This document shows, piece by piece, positions 1-11,502 of a DNA stretch of 64,000 nt. Source of the DNA: Owenia fusiformis. Taxonomy: Eukaryota; Annelida; Polychaeta; Sabellida; Oweniidae. A program made the translations under genes and the position numbers. The stretch spans positions 23,401,759 through 23,465,758 of the forward strand of contig CAIIXF020000009.1 of assembly GCA_903813345.2 (NCBI GenBank), read 5' to 3'. The notes under the pieces are model-generated. The model saw only the letters and a list, made by a program, of their open reading frames with translations, was not told the DNA's origin and ran no database searches. Within the stretch, counting starts at the first letter, position 1. Every line of letters starts with the position of its first letter.

Positions 1-1444
1 GGTAAGTGCAAGACACGACTGTGACTTCAAATATTGGTACAGTATATTACTCATAGAGGTATCGTTTGCTATGGATCTTTTAGTATACTGATCAGAATTT
101 GAAGACAAACTTGATAGTCGATGTTAAATCACGGAAAGAGGTCATTGGGTTATCGTTTCAAACATATACACAAGACAAAAATGCTGTTATTGCATTTAGT
201 TTACTGGTATTTGTCTAGCATATAAAGGACCGATGGTGAAATTCCCCTGGATATTCCATGCTTTATTAACTGAAAAGTTGAAAACTTTCTTTTGTTTAGA
301 CAGCATCAGCGTTATCATTCGCTATCTACAATCTGTCAAAACATCCAGAAAAACAAGAAAAACTTTATCAAGAAATAAAAGATGTCGTTGGTGATGGCGG
401 AGATGTTACGGCTGACCAACTGGACAAGATGCATTATTTAAAAGCATGCATAAAGGAATCATTTAGGTAGGGAACCAAATTTAATTGTGTTCTTAAAGTT
501 TATTTGAAGATCGTTATATCGATGAATTCCGAAAATCGTTTGAAATAGACAAAATATGTTCATATAATTCATTCAAATATTTAATTTTGCAGATTAAACT
601 TTCCCATTGAGGGGGGAACACGTAGAATACTAGAGGAAAGTTTGGAACTGGGTGGCTACAAAGTTCCCAAAGGGGTAAAGTACTTCATTATCGTTGATCC
701 ATTTTAACATAGATAAGCTCTTGATTGAATATTATACATTTTCTAATTCTAAACGAAAATCCCTTTAATGTAACGTTAGTTTAGGAATATATTTCGTTTT
801 TTTGTTGAGGGAAAAATATTGATGTCAGAAAAAGTACAGACTAAATTTTACTCTTCATTTCGAGTCCCATCATAATTTGGGAGAGGGTGTCTACGCTTGT
901 TGCCTTCCATAATGCTCACCCTTAAGATCTCACCCTTAGACTTGCTCGGGTGGATACTATTGATAATGCTGTTTCATCATATAAAGGTACACGATTGTGC
1001 AGGCCACCAAAGAAGAATATCAAAATGTCAAAAATCCTACACTACATGGGTTGATATGATACCCCAGCCGTTTCTCTCTCATGAGGCAAATTTGTTACCA
1101 AAATGTACCATAACTTCTTTTTACAGACGCTGATCGCTATGAACGCTCAGACGACTTGCCTCATGGAGGAATATTTCGATAAACCTTTTGAGTATGTCCC
1201 CGAGCGTTGGATGAAAGATGGGAGCGCTGAACTGAACCCGCCACCAGCGTTCACCATGATGCCATTCGGCTACGGTCCCCGGATGTGCGTCGGGAGGAGG
1301 TTTGCAGAGCAGGAGATATACCTAGCGCTAATGAAAATGGTTGGGCATTTCAAACTGGGATATACCGGAAAAGGAATAGGGATGCTAAACAGAGTGTTTA
1401 CAATGCCAGACTCTCCGCTTACAGTGACATTTACTGAGAGATAA
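1..1444 (+). CDS. Cytochrome P450, mitochondrial-clan type, C-terminal part (5' exons lie before the window)
   Basis: Exons at 300-466, 593-674 and 1127-1444 join in phase; base 1 followed by GTAAGT looks like the end of an earlier exon. The first visible exon reads TASALSFAIYNLSKHPEKQ, the I-helix and following loop. The K-helix ExxR is split over an intron (KESF/R, then LNFPIEGGTRR). The last exon has the PERW segment, the haem-binding loop FGYGPRMCVGRR with its ligand Cys, then FAEQE and a stop at 1442-1444. The CxGRRxAExE form is typical of the mitochondrial P450 clan (CYP10/24/27-like), whose members are haem monooxygenases acting on steroids, vitamin D-like or unknown lipids. The N-terminus, including any mitochondrial leader, is not in the window, so subfamily and substrate cannot be given. 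No frame damage is seen. Confidence 0.93.
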
Positions 1445-1598
1445 GAACTAGCCTAGATATAGATATGATAAAAAATACTCACTGTACTTTTATGTGCACC
1501 TGCAATGCATAGTCAACATCAGTCTCAAAATGAAAATATATGAATTCTATAATTATCTTTATTGCTCCGTTAGATTTATAGTACAAGTACTCATTAGC

Positions 1599-1748
1599 TT
1601 TCATATACCATTGATTTCCATATACCATTGACTTCTATATATACCATTGACTTCTATATATACCATCGACTTCCATATACCATCGACTTCCATATACCAT
1701 CGACTTCCATATACTGTTGACTTCCATATACCATTGATCCATTGACAA
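1599..1748. repeat. Minisatellite, ~18-20 bp unit
   Basis: About eight head-to-tail copies of CATATACCATTGACTTC with small variants lie just after the P450 gene. A 68-aa reverse-strand ORF across it is only the repeat read in frame. Confidence 0.9.
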
Positions 1749-2099
1749 ACGACCGCCGCAATTGTATTCGTAACCTTTAACGTATTTTCACCAAGTATGT
1801 CAACCAATATGCGCCGGAAATATTTTCAATATCTACTAGTATATGATCAGAAACATTGTTTTTCAAAGATTGTAGCCTTATACCAGTAAAATACAAAATA
1901 GTGTACTTAACAGAAAATGTATTCTCCAGACCCATGATAAAGGAAGGTCTCGACTCTGGTCTTGACTATGCATGATCTGACATGCATTCCGTTTGATCCT
2001 CTGTTTATTGAAGCATTCTAGAATGTGATTTGTTGCACGAGCATTACCTGATTATAGGGATAAAGGAATTTTTCAGATAAGCCTTAATTAAGCTGTTTC
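1749..2099. other. No gene seen
   Basis: AT-rich spacer between the minisatellite and the 338-bp array. No splice-bounded coding segment or repeat was recognised. Confidence 0.6.
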
Positions 2100-3870
2100 C
2101 TCCTGTTCATCCTGCAATCGTTTTGATGAGTTTAAATGATGAAACATATATTCCTGCATACGTTTTCACTTGTTGAGCACTTGTCAACATTACCATTTAC
2201 TTATTATTGAGGGGTTTAACAGGGGTCCACAAAAATTAAAAAATATTAGATTTTGATATTTTTGAAGTTTACAACGGATTATCTACTTATGAATCGGATT
2301 TTGGGAAGGTTACTAGCATGACATATTGATTTTATCTGTTTAATTGAAAATAAGATCGTCTGTCTGATTATATTTTGCATTCAAAATGATTAAACATAAT
2401 TGTTCCATTAAGTTCACTTTCTTTTAATATCATCTTGTTTTTTGTTGATCCGCCAATTGTTTTGATATCTTTAAATGATAAAACATATATTCCTACGTAC
2501 GTTTTCACATGTTGAGCACTTATCAACATTACCATTTACTTATTATTGAGAGGTTTGACAGGGGTCCACAAAAATAAAAAATATTAGATTTTGATATTCT
2601 TGAAGTTTACAACGGATTATCTACTTATGAATCGGTTTTTGGGAAGCTTATTAGCATGACCTATTGATTTTATTTGTTTAATTGAAAATAAGATCGTTTG
2701 TGTGATTATATTTTACATTCAAAATGATTAAAAATAATGGTTCCATTTAGTTCACTTTCTTTTAAAATCATCTTGTTTTTTGTTGATCCGCCAATTGTTT
2801 TGATATGCTTAAATGATAAAACATATATTACTACATACATTTTCACCTGTTGAGGACCTGTCAACATTACCGTTTACTTATTATTGAGGGGTTGAACAGG
2901 GGTCAACAAAATATTAGATTTTGATATTTTTGAAGTTTACAACAGATTATCTACTCATTAATCGGCTTTTGGAAAGTTTATTATCCCAACGAACGAAGTT
3001 CAGTAGGGATATAGTGAAGCCCTCCGTCCGTCAGTCCGTCAGTCAGTCAGTCCATCCGTCCGTCTGTCCGGAAGATAACTTGAATACTAGTAGACAGATT
3101 TTTTTCATATTTAGTGGAAAGATTTTGGCGAATAGTTATACGCAAAAAATTTTTTCAAGATGGCCGCCACTTCAAAAATGGCGGGAATTTTTCGCAAAAA
3201 TCTTATGTTTTTCATTTTAAACCAAAATAAGAAACATTATTATTTGAAATTTTGGTAGTATATTAACAATATCTATCTATTTCACATCCTAGATTTGCAT
3301 TTGCATTAATTTTGAGATGTTTTTGAAGTATAGCTTTATTATACTCAAATGAAAGGCAATTTAGAGTAGATTGCAAATATTGTAGCGTTTTTCTGATTCG
3401 GGCCTCAAAAAATTCAAAATAGCTGTCTAATGTGGGATTTTGCAATTTAACAGGGGTCAACAAAAATATTAGATTTTGATATTTTTGAAGTTTAGAACAG
3501 ATTATTAACCCATTTATCGGCTTTTGGAAAGTTTATTAGTATGACATATTGATTTTATCTGTTAAATTGAAACTAAGATCGTCTGTCGGACTATATTTTG
3601 CATTCAAAATGATAAAAAATAATGGTTCCATTTAGTTCACTTTATTTTAACATCATCTTGTTTTTCGTTGATCCGCCAATTGTTAAATGATATGTTTAAA
3701 TGATAAAACATATATTCCTACATACGTTTTCATCCGTTGAGGACCTGTCAACATTATCGTTTACTTATCATTGAGGGGTTTAACAGAGGTCCATAATAAT
3801 GAAAAATATTAGATATTGACACTTTTGAAGTTTACAACGAATTATCTTCTCATGGATCGGCTTTTGCATT
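2100..3870. repeat. Tandem array of ~338-bp units, interrupted by another element
   Basis: Five units share the core TGTCAACATTACC ... ACAGGGGTCMACAAAA ... TTAGATTTTGATATTTTTGAAG. The ACAGGGGTC anchor recurs near 2220, 2559, 2897, 3451 and 3784, a spacing of 333-339 bp except where the third unit is broken by an insertion at about 2985-3447. No coding signal is seen inside the units. Confidence 0.85.
2985..3447 (+). mobile_element. Interspersed repeat of the CGAACGAAGTTC/GTCCGTCC family inside the 338-bp array
   Basis: Starts with CCAACGAACGAAGTTCAG, then a GTCCGTC-rich stretch, AAGATGGCCGCC and AAAATGGCGGG. This matches the start of the larger copy at 8756. The surrounding 338-bp unit breaks off at GTTTATTA and resumes after the insert, so it looks like an insertion. 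No terminal repeats or transposase were seen. Confidence 0.7.
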
Positions 3871-4029
3871 TAAATTATAATCTAAGATGAATTAAGAATT
3901 TATTCCCGCTACTTATAAAGTTAGATTTTAACATCAATAAAGCAAATGATATGATGTGGGGTGAAAGGAAATATGAATTTTGGGATACAGGCTATCTCTG
4001 CAAGCACATAACTTTAGTAATAAATCATT

Positions 4030-4251
4030 TTATTTAGTAGAAAATAGACTATCCCATGAGGCAATGCTAGAACCCAAACGCTCTATAATGAAATTAATAA
4101 ATACCGCCTCGCCCAATATTTTTTTCTCGAATAGGTATTCTGCCATATCAAGCTCCTGATCATCTAGTATTTGTTTAATATTGCCCGCAGAAATGAGGTT
4201 ATTAGTATAGTTTTGTATTACCACAGTTAATGCCCAGGGCTGAAATAGCAA
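4030..4251 (-). CDS. Unrecognised 73-aa ORF or exon fragment
   Basis: The translation is not low-complexity (it contains AGNIKQILDDQELDMAEYL and ends SLFSTK) and the coding part follows a possible acceptor, TTTTTGCTATTTCAG, at about 4239. No family is recognised and no partner exon was found upstream. It lies between two repeat arrays, so it may be a fragment of an old mobile element, the last exon of an unseen gene, or chance. Confidence 0.2.
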   Translation of the reverse strand: MLFQPWALTVVIQNYTNNLISAGNIKQILDDQELDMAEYLFEKKILGEAVFINFIIERLGSSIASWDSLFSTK

Positions 4252-4429
4252 AAATTATAATGCATTGAAAGATATGTCATTTCCCGGGGAAAATTGCCGG
4301 GCGTTAATGCATAATTGGCCCGCCACTATGGCCCGCCACTATGACGTCACATATTGCTCAGATCGATAAAGTAACATAAATGCCTTCTAAACTAGCACTA
4401 ATACCCCTATAACATTCCCTGCAAGGTGG

Positions 4430-5400
4430 TAATAATTGTAATTGATCTGAGTACTATCCACAAAAATATTCATCTTTTTGAATTAGACTTGAATTAAATC
4501 TTCAATAAATGAAAATCTGAACCATTTTAAGATATTCGAAAAATTCAGAAACTGCAAATAATTCAATTATAACTATCTAAACCAATTTAAATTGCTAGGA
4601 TATGATAATAACCTTAAAAAGTAAACATTTGATTAGTTATACCAATCATTGTGATTTTAGAGCCTAAATGTTATCTCGTTTTACAGTTTCAATTGTATAA
4701 ATCTTCTTGCTGTCAAGTCTACACTTATTTAGTGCCTGCTTATAATGATACCGACATTATTGTAATATTGAAATCATATAAGTAATAAAGATCCCCAAGT
4801 GGAGGTCAATGTCTCCCCCCCCCCATTTGTGACATGGCGTTATACGAATTAGGTTGTAGACATCAGGATGAAATCTGTTTTCATGATTTATACACCTTAA
4901 TGATGTAATTTAATCGTAACAATGTACTAGCTTTCCATCTAAGAACTATCCGGAAAAATATTTAATTTTCGTAAAATGGACCCCTGCTGAAATCGTTCAT
5001 AAATGAAGTTCTGTAACCTTGTTTGGTGCACAAAAATTCATGAATTATCAATGATATAATCCTAACTAACAAAAGCAAATTAAAAACATAAAGCTGCAAC
5101 AATAAGCTTTAAAAAAAGTATACAGTGTTTGATGAGTTATACCCCCCACTGTGAACTTGGATTCCAATTTGATCTAAATTTTCAGTTGAAATTTTACATT
5201 ATGCTCTTGATATATAATAATTCATAGTTTTTGTACTTATTTATTATCTATTCACAAGAAATCTTTTAAAATGATTATTTCTTTAAAAAATGGACCCCTG
5301 CTTAAATCTCAAATAAATGATAAATGGTAATGTTGTGTGGTTCTCAACAAGCAATACCATATTCAGTGATATTAAATCTATCAATATAATCTATAAAAAT
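4430..5400. repeat. Diverged repeat units, in part the 338-bp family in reverse orientation
   Basis: Segments near 4450-4680 recur, diverged, near 4945-5170 (for example AACTATCC..AAAAATATT and GATNAGTTATACC, ~494 bp apart). TGGACCCCTGC at 4977 and 5291 with following text is the reverse complement of the ACAGGGGTCCA core of the array at 2100-3870. Confidence 0.55.
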
Positions 5401-6033
5401 GATTGCAACTTGAACAGGAGGTAATTTTAAAATTATTGTCAATTCCTTTAACACTATTACGCCTTCTTATACAACCCTTTCAAATATTTAGTTTCACACC
5501 TTTCAAATAGCTTTATTCAATCATTTACTCGATCTGAGGCCAAGGAGAATTGGCTCCCAGAGTGCAACTTCGATATTCTGTTCCACATATGGGCATGTCG
5601 TGATACAAAATTCGAATTCAAAATTCCGCCATTTTGTTCACTTCAACATTTGAATCGTGAATTTTGGTCTTCTTTCCTGACAAAAAATTCCAAAACTCAT
5701 GTAAGAAATGATCGAGATATTGGTTCGAATCTTTTGAACGGTTTATTTTGAATTTTAGTCGGTTTTAATTTCAGAAAATAACGACATTTAGACGTTTTCA
5801 TTGTTGGAAAATATCGAGTTTCGATCGTGAGTGCCAATCCTCCTTGATCTGATCCCTAGAATCTTTTCTTCATCCTCGTTTGAATAAACTGGGGTTTGCA
5901 TTTAGAAGATGATCTTTCCAAAGTCTATTAGCTTAACTAAAAGACAAGTAAAACAAGTTCATTCTGTTTTTAGACTTGTATATTTAGATATAATGTAATA
6001 ATGTGCTACATCATAAAATGCTATACATCAAAG
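5401..6033. other. No gene seen; 3' flank of the next reverse-strand gene
   Basis: Between the diverged repeats and the stop codon of the choice-of-anchor B gene. Nothing beyond AT-rich sequence was recognised. Confidence 0.5.
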
Positions 6034-8629
6034 TCAACAAGCTGGTGCGACACATTCACGTCTTTCCTTAACGGCGGGGCATGTGTCTTCACTTCCGGAA
6101 ATGAGTTCTCTGGTCCTGTACTGATAACCATTGTTGGCGGATTGATGCTGGGCTTCCATTGCAGTGAAGTTAGGTCTCACGATGAAAAGTCCCAACTCAA
6201 TTGAGGTCACGGGGATATTTCCTGCAAATGTAAATAACATGTTAACGTCGGGATCGTCAAGGTCGTGTTGTCTGAATGATTTCACAATAATTATTCAGTT
6301 AATCATGATACAAAAGCACCAAAACAAAGGTAAAAACATTTGCTTTAATGTTAAAAATGTTTTGAAAAGTGTTGATTGTCTAGAAGATATACGACATTAA
6401 CTGGAATGTATTTACCAGATGCAAAGTATGGGTAGTTGTTCCATGATCCCTGGAATGAAACGAGTCCTCCTGGTGTGGTGTCATCAACATCGAAGAAAGC
6501 GACCTCCTCAAGATTGTAATTAGCTTGGTCAATACGTAGGATTCTGAGACCGACCTCGTAATTGGATTGGAAAGTGTAGTCCCCGAGGATGTACTGGTTG
6601 TGGTCAATTGCCTCTCTGGCAGAGTAGAATGTGTTCCTCAATTCGGGATTATCGAGATCCCTTACATCAAAGATGTAAGTTCGAGTATTGCTACAACAAA
6701 TCGATACATATTATTAAAAAATATGAGTGAAACGTGTTTTTATTTACCATTTTCGAACCCTGGTTACATTTACAGCAATATTATTTTATTGGATGAGTTT
6801 TAAATATGATTTTAACGAGTTTAAAGATTGGTTGTGTAACAGTAATTCCATACCCTTCGAAGCTTCTGGACTCATCCTGTTCGTCGTCAAGGAGGATAGT
6901 AGTGTAGTCCTCGGTGATCCAGCCCTGGTGAGTGTAAGCAGCTCCTGGGTAGCTGATGGTGGAAATGTAGGTAGGGTTGGCCTTATCTGTGACATCAACG
7001 ATAGCCATCTGGTCCTCATTGTAGCAGTAACATACCTCTCTACCCTGGTAGTCAGTGTCGGGGCCGTTGTATTGGTGACATTGGGCGTCGTGTACGTAGA
7101 AGTCATCCGCGAAGCAACCGGTAAATGTTGGGTTAGTTGGGTCGCTAACGTCAATCATATGGAGTCCAGCTAAAGATAACGATTAAGACAATATGGATTA
7201 TGCTAAGTCGGATTCAGAAGTACAGTATCTATGTAATAAACGATCGTGTTTGATTCTCCCAGCACAAGATAGGGAGACATATATATCCGGACATGATGAA
7301 GATTGAAGACCAACTTTGATTTTCTGATATGACTCGAATAAAATTGTCATCACAGGGAAACACCCAAAAGAAAGCACTTGGTCTGAATAATTGTTAAACA
7401 CAGAATGATTTAATTTGATGTACTGACCCAAACATCCTTCTTGGTCACCATTGGTTGCACCTACGAGGAAAACGGTATTGCTCTGGGGGTTGGAGATGAT
7501 ATTATGGACATTTCCGAGACGGTCATAGACAGCATCAGCCTGAACAGTTTGCGTTGGTCCGCTCATTCCTCTGAGTCTTCTCAAGTCGAATACCTGGAGA
7601 GTGTAAATCATGCAGAGATGTTAAAATATGATCACGCGTGGACCTAGATGATAAAGAAATCCCGTGAGAAATTAAGCAAATCTCCCCAAAATTTATATAT
7701 TCTTCAATCTAAAATGGAATAGCGACACCAAAGATCAGTTTCACGAGACGGTTGGTACAAAGGGGTTTTCATAGTATAGTTCCATAACTGGAATGGACAA
7801 GAACTACCCTGCGCGCAGAGTCTAGTTATAAACTACCCTCTGCCTAGTATAGACTATATCACAGTTTAGCGGACGAAGCTCTCTTTTGAGAAGTGAAGTC
7901 GAACGAATGCAAAGGGTAGACAAGAATGTGTTCAAAGGTGAATCAGTGCATGGGGGATGGGGATTGGCTGTATAGGCATATGCTGATTCTCTACCTGCAT
8001 GCCGTGTCCAGCAGCCTCAGACACAATGAACGCGTGGTCGTTGACCACTTTCATGTCTCTCCAGTTACTGGCAACGGTGCTTGTTGGGAGGTAGGCAAGC
8101 ACAATAGGGTTAACTGGGTCAGTCATATCGACGAAGGAGGTTCCATCATCAAGACCCATGATGACATACTCGCGATTGTTTGTGGGATCAGTCCACCCCC
8201 AGTTGTCGTTAGCTCTTGAGGCCATGCTATGTGAAGAAACGCGTCAAAAGTGAAATTATAGCAGTATTATGAACCAAATATGTTCGTAGTGAAATTTTCC
8301 CGATTCAACGGAGATTGTGTTAAAGGAGTGAAGTAACTACGGAAAAGAGATGACCAACAACGAAACACACATATAATATATATAGGTTATGCCAAATATA
8401 TCAATACGACTATATTGTATAGGCTTTCAAGAGCAAGCTTTTCCCTTGAAAGCTTATGTACTCACCCATCAGCACCATCTAAGGTGTCGAGATTGATAAA
8501 GGACTGTTGATCAACATTAAGGCATTCGTAAGTTCCAGCATAGCCTAAAACATTCAATACACTAATCAGCCAACAATAAGTACTAAAAATCAAGCCGAAC
8601 ATGCCCACTGTTCTGTTAAAGAATCCCAT
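6034..8629 (-). CDS. Secreted choice-of-anchor B / LVIVD-repeat protein, complete, six exons, 446 aa
   Basis: Reverse-strand exons 8629-8466, 8226-7995, 7593-7428, 7169-6854, 6690-6416 and 6221-6034 have GT/AG borders and agreeing phases. They total 1,341 nt including the stop. The N-terminus, MGFFNRTVGMFGLIF then a hydrophobic run to about residue 32, looks like a signal peptide. The body has the family hallmarks DNWGWTDP, EYVIMGLDDGTSFVD and HAFIVSEAAGHGMQVFDLRRL. It also has recurring LVIVD-type strands: FVDMTDPVNP, MIDVSDPTNPTF, IVDVTDKANPTY and IFDVRDLDNPEL, which suggest a beta-propeller-like fold. The C-terminus is cysteine-bearing (TCPAVKERRECVAPAC). The choice-of-anchor B family is known from bacteria and aquatic invertebrates, and its molecular function is not established. 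The start is the only ATG that gives a signal peptide and joins in frame. Confidence 0.93.
7805..7918 (+). mobile_element. TACCCT/AGGGTA short MITE copy (in intron 2 of the choice-of-anchor B gene)
   Basis: Begins TACCCTGCGCGCAGAGTC and ends GCAAAGGGTA, so the ends are inverted (TACCCT/AGGGTA). The core TAGTTATAAACTAC..GAAGCTCTCTTTT is shared with copies at 11084, 49732, 57226 and 58599. This copy has extra sequence in the middle. Confidence 0.75.
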
Positions 8630-8755
8630 TTCTTAATTAGCACTTTGAATTTATAGTACTTATACTCCAAAGCATTAATCTAGTTATTGAGTCTCAATCA
8701 ATTTGACTTCTTGAGATAATTGGGATTTCAAGGTGTATTTTGAAAACAATAATTA

Positions 8756-9830
8756 TCCCACCGAACGAAGTTCGTGAGGGATATAGGAAAGCCGTCCGTC
8801 CGTTCGTCCGTCTGTCCGTCCGTCCGTCCGTCTGTTTGTCCGGGCGATAACTCAAATACTGTTTCACGGATTTGATTCAAATTTTATAGACTTATGCCTT
8901 ATGGGTGTAGGACCTCTGCTCGAGAAGGAATTTTCAATATGGCCTCTGAATTCAAAATGGCCGCCATTTTTCGTAAAAAATGTAATCTTTAATAACTCAA
9001 ATACTAGTTTGCGGATTTGGTTCAAATTTTATATGCTGATGCCTAGGGACACAGTAGATATGTTCGAGTAAAAATTTTCAAGATGGCGGCTAGATTTCAA
9101 AATGGCGGCCATTTTTCGTAAAAAAACTTAATCTTTGATAACTCAAATACCAGTGAACGGATTTGGCTCAAATTTTATATGATAATGCCTAGGGACACAA
9201 TAGATCTGTTCAAGAAAGAATTTCCAAGATGGCGGCTTGATATTCAAAATGGCGGCCATTATTCGTAAAAAAAGGTAATCTTTGATAACTCAAATACCAG
9301 TGAACGGATTTGGCTCAAATTTTATATGATAATGCCTAGGGACACAATAGATCTGTTCAAGAAAGAATTTTCAAGATGGCGGCTTGATATTCAAAATGGC
9401 GGCCATTTTTCGTAAAAAAAGGTAATCTTTGATAACTCAAATACCAGTGAACGGATTTGGCTCAAATTTTATATGATGATGCCTAGGGACAAAGGAGATC
9501 TGTTCGAGAAAGAATTTTCAAGATGGCGGCTGAATTTCAAAATGGACACCATTTTTCGTAAAAAACGTAATCTTTGATAACTCAAATACCAGTGAGCAGA
9601 TTTGGCTCATTTTTAAGATGGCGGCTGAATTTCAAAATGGTAGCCATTTTTCATAAGAAAAAACGTAATCTTTGATAAGTCAAATACCAGTGAACAGATT
9701 TGGTTCAAATTTTATATGCTGATGCCTAGAAACACAGTAGCTCTGTTCGAGAAAATTTTTTTAAGATGGCGGCTGATCTTCAGAATGGCTGCCATTTTTC
9801 ATTTTCATTTTCGTAATCTTTGGTAACTCA
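8756..9830 (+). repeat. CGAACGAAGTTC element with ~155-bp internal tandem units rich in AAGATGGCGGC
   Basis: Starts ATCCCACCGAACGAAGTTCG, then a GTCCGTCC-rich run, then about six diverged units. Each reads roughly GATAACTCAAATACCAGTG .. CAAATTTTATATG .. GCCTAGGGACAC .. AAGATGGCGGCT .. AAAATGGCGGCCATTTTT. The element belongs to the family also seen at 2985 and, interrupted by a MITE, at 58560. No ORF of note. Confidence 0.85.
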
Positions 9831-9851
9831 ACTGCCGTTCGGTGGGATTTG

Positions 9852-11502
9852 CTACTCCGTGGAGTGTTTTTCTAGTTTCTTACCCCCAGAGCATGTGACT
9901 GGGGCTCCGATCTGGTTGGGTCTGGTTCTCTGTGGATTGGGACGAGACCAGAGTTCTTCTTTTAGCGCCATCATATCTATACCATTCTGGCGTCCCACAT
10001 CGTTGGGGACTGAGGCACTGGGGTTGGTCTTGAAGGACTTCTCCACTGGACGGGGGCACAAGGCAGACCTTTCACACTGGTCCCATTCGTCCCACTCCGA
10101 GTAGCGACAACTTGGCCCTAAGGTAATGGAGAGTTTGTAAGATTACATGAGTATAAATAATGTACATTTTTTCTCTACGAATTTTATCAATCATACATTA
10201 TTCAACTAAATGCTTGCCAATCGCCTGACTTCATAAATTGTAGGCCAAACGACTTACTATATTTAGTAACTATGATTAGCAGCATGTTGCGCATGCATGG
10301 TGACTGTTGCGAGCCAGAGTTTCTGACCCAGGATGAAGAAAAATGAAGATTTCTTCATCTAGTTCTGACTAGACTAAAATTATTTTTATTCAAAGAAGGC
10401 CATGGAAGGTATCACAACAGATTTCAGTCATTTATTGGATTTTGGCTATTTTCTGAGGATTTGATCATGAACAGGTGCATATGTTAGGCTAATGCATTAA
10501 CTCCAGGCCAAGCACTAGATGATAAGATAATTTGGATTTTGAGACAGGGAATGTGCAAACATCCCATCAACGTGTTTTTTTAAATGTTGTCCTGATTTTC
10601 AGCCCTTTCCACACCTGTTTTTTAAATGTTTGATGCATCAATATGTTGCATTTTGAGACACGGTTAACCTCTTTAAAGGAAAATATGATTTATGTAGAGG
10701 TTTTAAGGTTTCAAAGATATCAATTATTTAACCAAAATTAAACCGAAAACAATAGGATCGCATTCGTTTTCTCTATGGGAAAATAACGTATGAAATATTG
10801 TTTTCCACTTTATCCCAAATGAATCCATTTTTTCCTTTTAAGAGGTAAACTGTACATGTCTCAAAACGCAACATATTGATGCATCAACCATTGAAAAACA
10901 GACGTGAAAATGGCTGAAAATCAGGACAACATTTCAGAAAAGACGTGTTGGTGGGGTGTTAGCACCTTCCCTGTCTCAAATACCAAATTATTTCATCACC
11001 TCTAATTAATATATTGACCTAACATATGCACCTGTTCAATTCCGCAAAAATAGCAAAAATCCAACGTATGACTATTTGAAATCTACCCTTTCCATGTGTT
11101 CAACTTTGCTTCTCAAAAGAGAGCTCCGTTTAGACTCTGCGCGCAGCGTATTTGAAACCAGTTGCAATACTTTCCGTGGTCCTTTGTACGAGGGTTGATC
11201 CAAAAGTTCTCCACCGTTTTATCTAAAACAAGCTATCGTATCTCAAAGGGTAGTGATAAACTGAGCAGAAATATGAAGTTTTTATGTTTACCTGCGGAGG
11301 CTGCAGCGATGAACAATAAAACGAGAGGCAACTGCAAAATGGAAAATTAGAACTTTGAGATATAGGCATATTTTCAGCATTTTAATGGCACACAAAATGA
11401 TGTGTAATTCAATTATGTTATTCTCTGTCAAAAATATATAATATGTAATACTTAGAAACGCATTCGGTTAGATGTAGTAGAACCATAATCTTCACTTACC
11501 AT
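9852..11502 (-). CDS. Small secreted cysteine-containing protein with a WxxWxxC start, three exons, 102 aa
   Basis: Exon 1 ends at 11500 and contributes only the ATG (11502-11500), directly followed by donor GTAAGT. Exon 2, 11331-11292, encodes LPLVLLFIAAASA, a clean signal peptide with an ASA cleavage site. Exon 3, 10117-9852, gives GPSCRYSEWDEWDQCERS and more, to a stop. Phases agree (0 then 1). The mature part is about 88 aa with four Cys. YSEWDEWDQC..C recalls the start of a thrombospondin type-1 repeat or of midkine-like domains, but the remaining pattern does not complete either. A donor-like GGGGGTAAGA at 9884 could extend the gene to an unseen exon, though the repeat array and next gene leave little room. 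The family is unknown. It lies in the same orientation as, and upstream of, the choice-of-anchor B gene. Confidence 0.68.
10434..11062. mobile_element. Foldback element with ~200-bp inverted arms, inside an intron
   Basis: The left arm (about 10434-10670, with GAACAGGTGCATATGTTAGG and TTGATGCATCAATATGTTGC) is repeated inverted at about 10850-11062. The arms flank about 180 bp of unrelated AT-rich sequence. There is no ORF. It sits wholly within intron 2 of the small secreted protein gene. Confidence 0.85.
11084..11150 (-). mobile_element. TACCCT/AGGGTA short MITE, degraded copy
   Basis: TACCCTTTCCATG .. AAAAGAGAGCTCCG .. ACTCTGCGCGCAG is the same family in reverse orientation, with a damaged 3' end (GCGTA for GGGTA). 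It lies immediately beside the foldback element. Confidence 0.6.

Noticed and set aside
6727-7173. 148-aa forward ORF
   Set aside because: It is the antisense shadow of exon 4 of the choice-of-anchor B gene.
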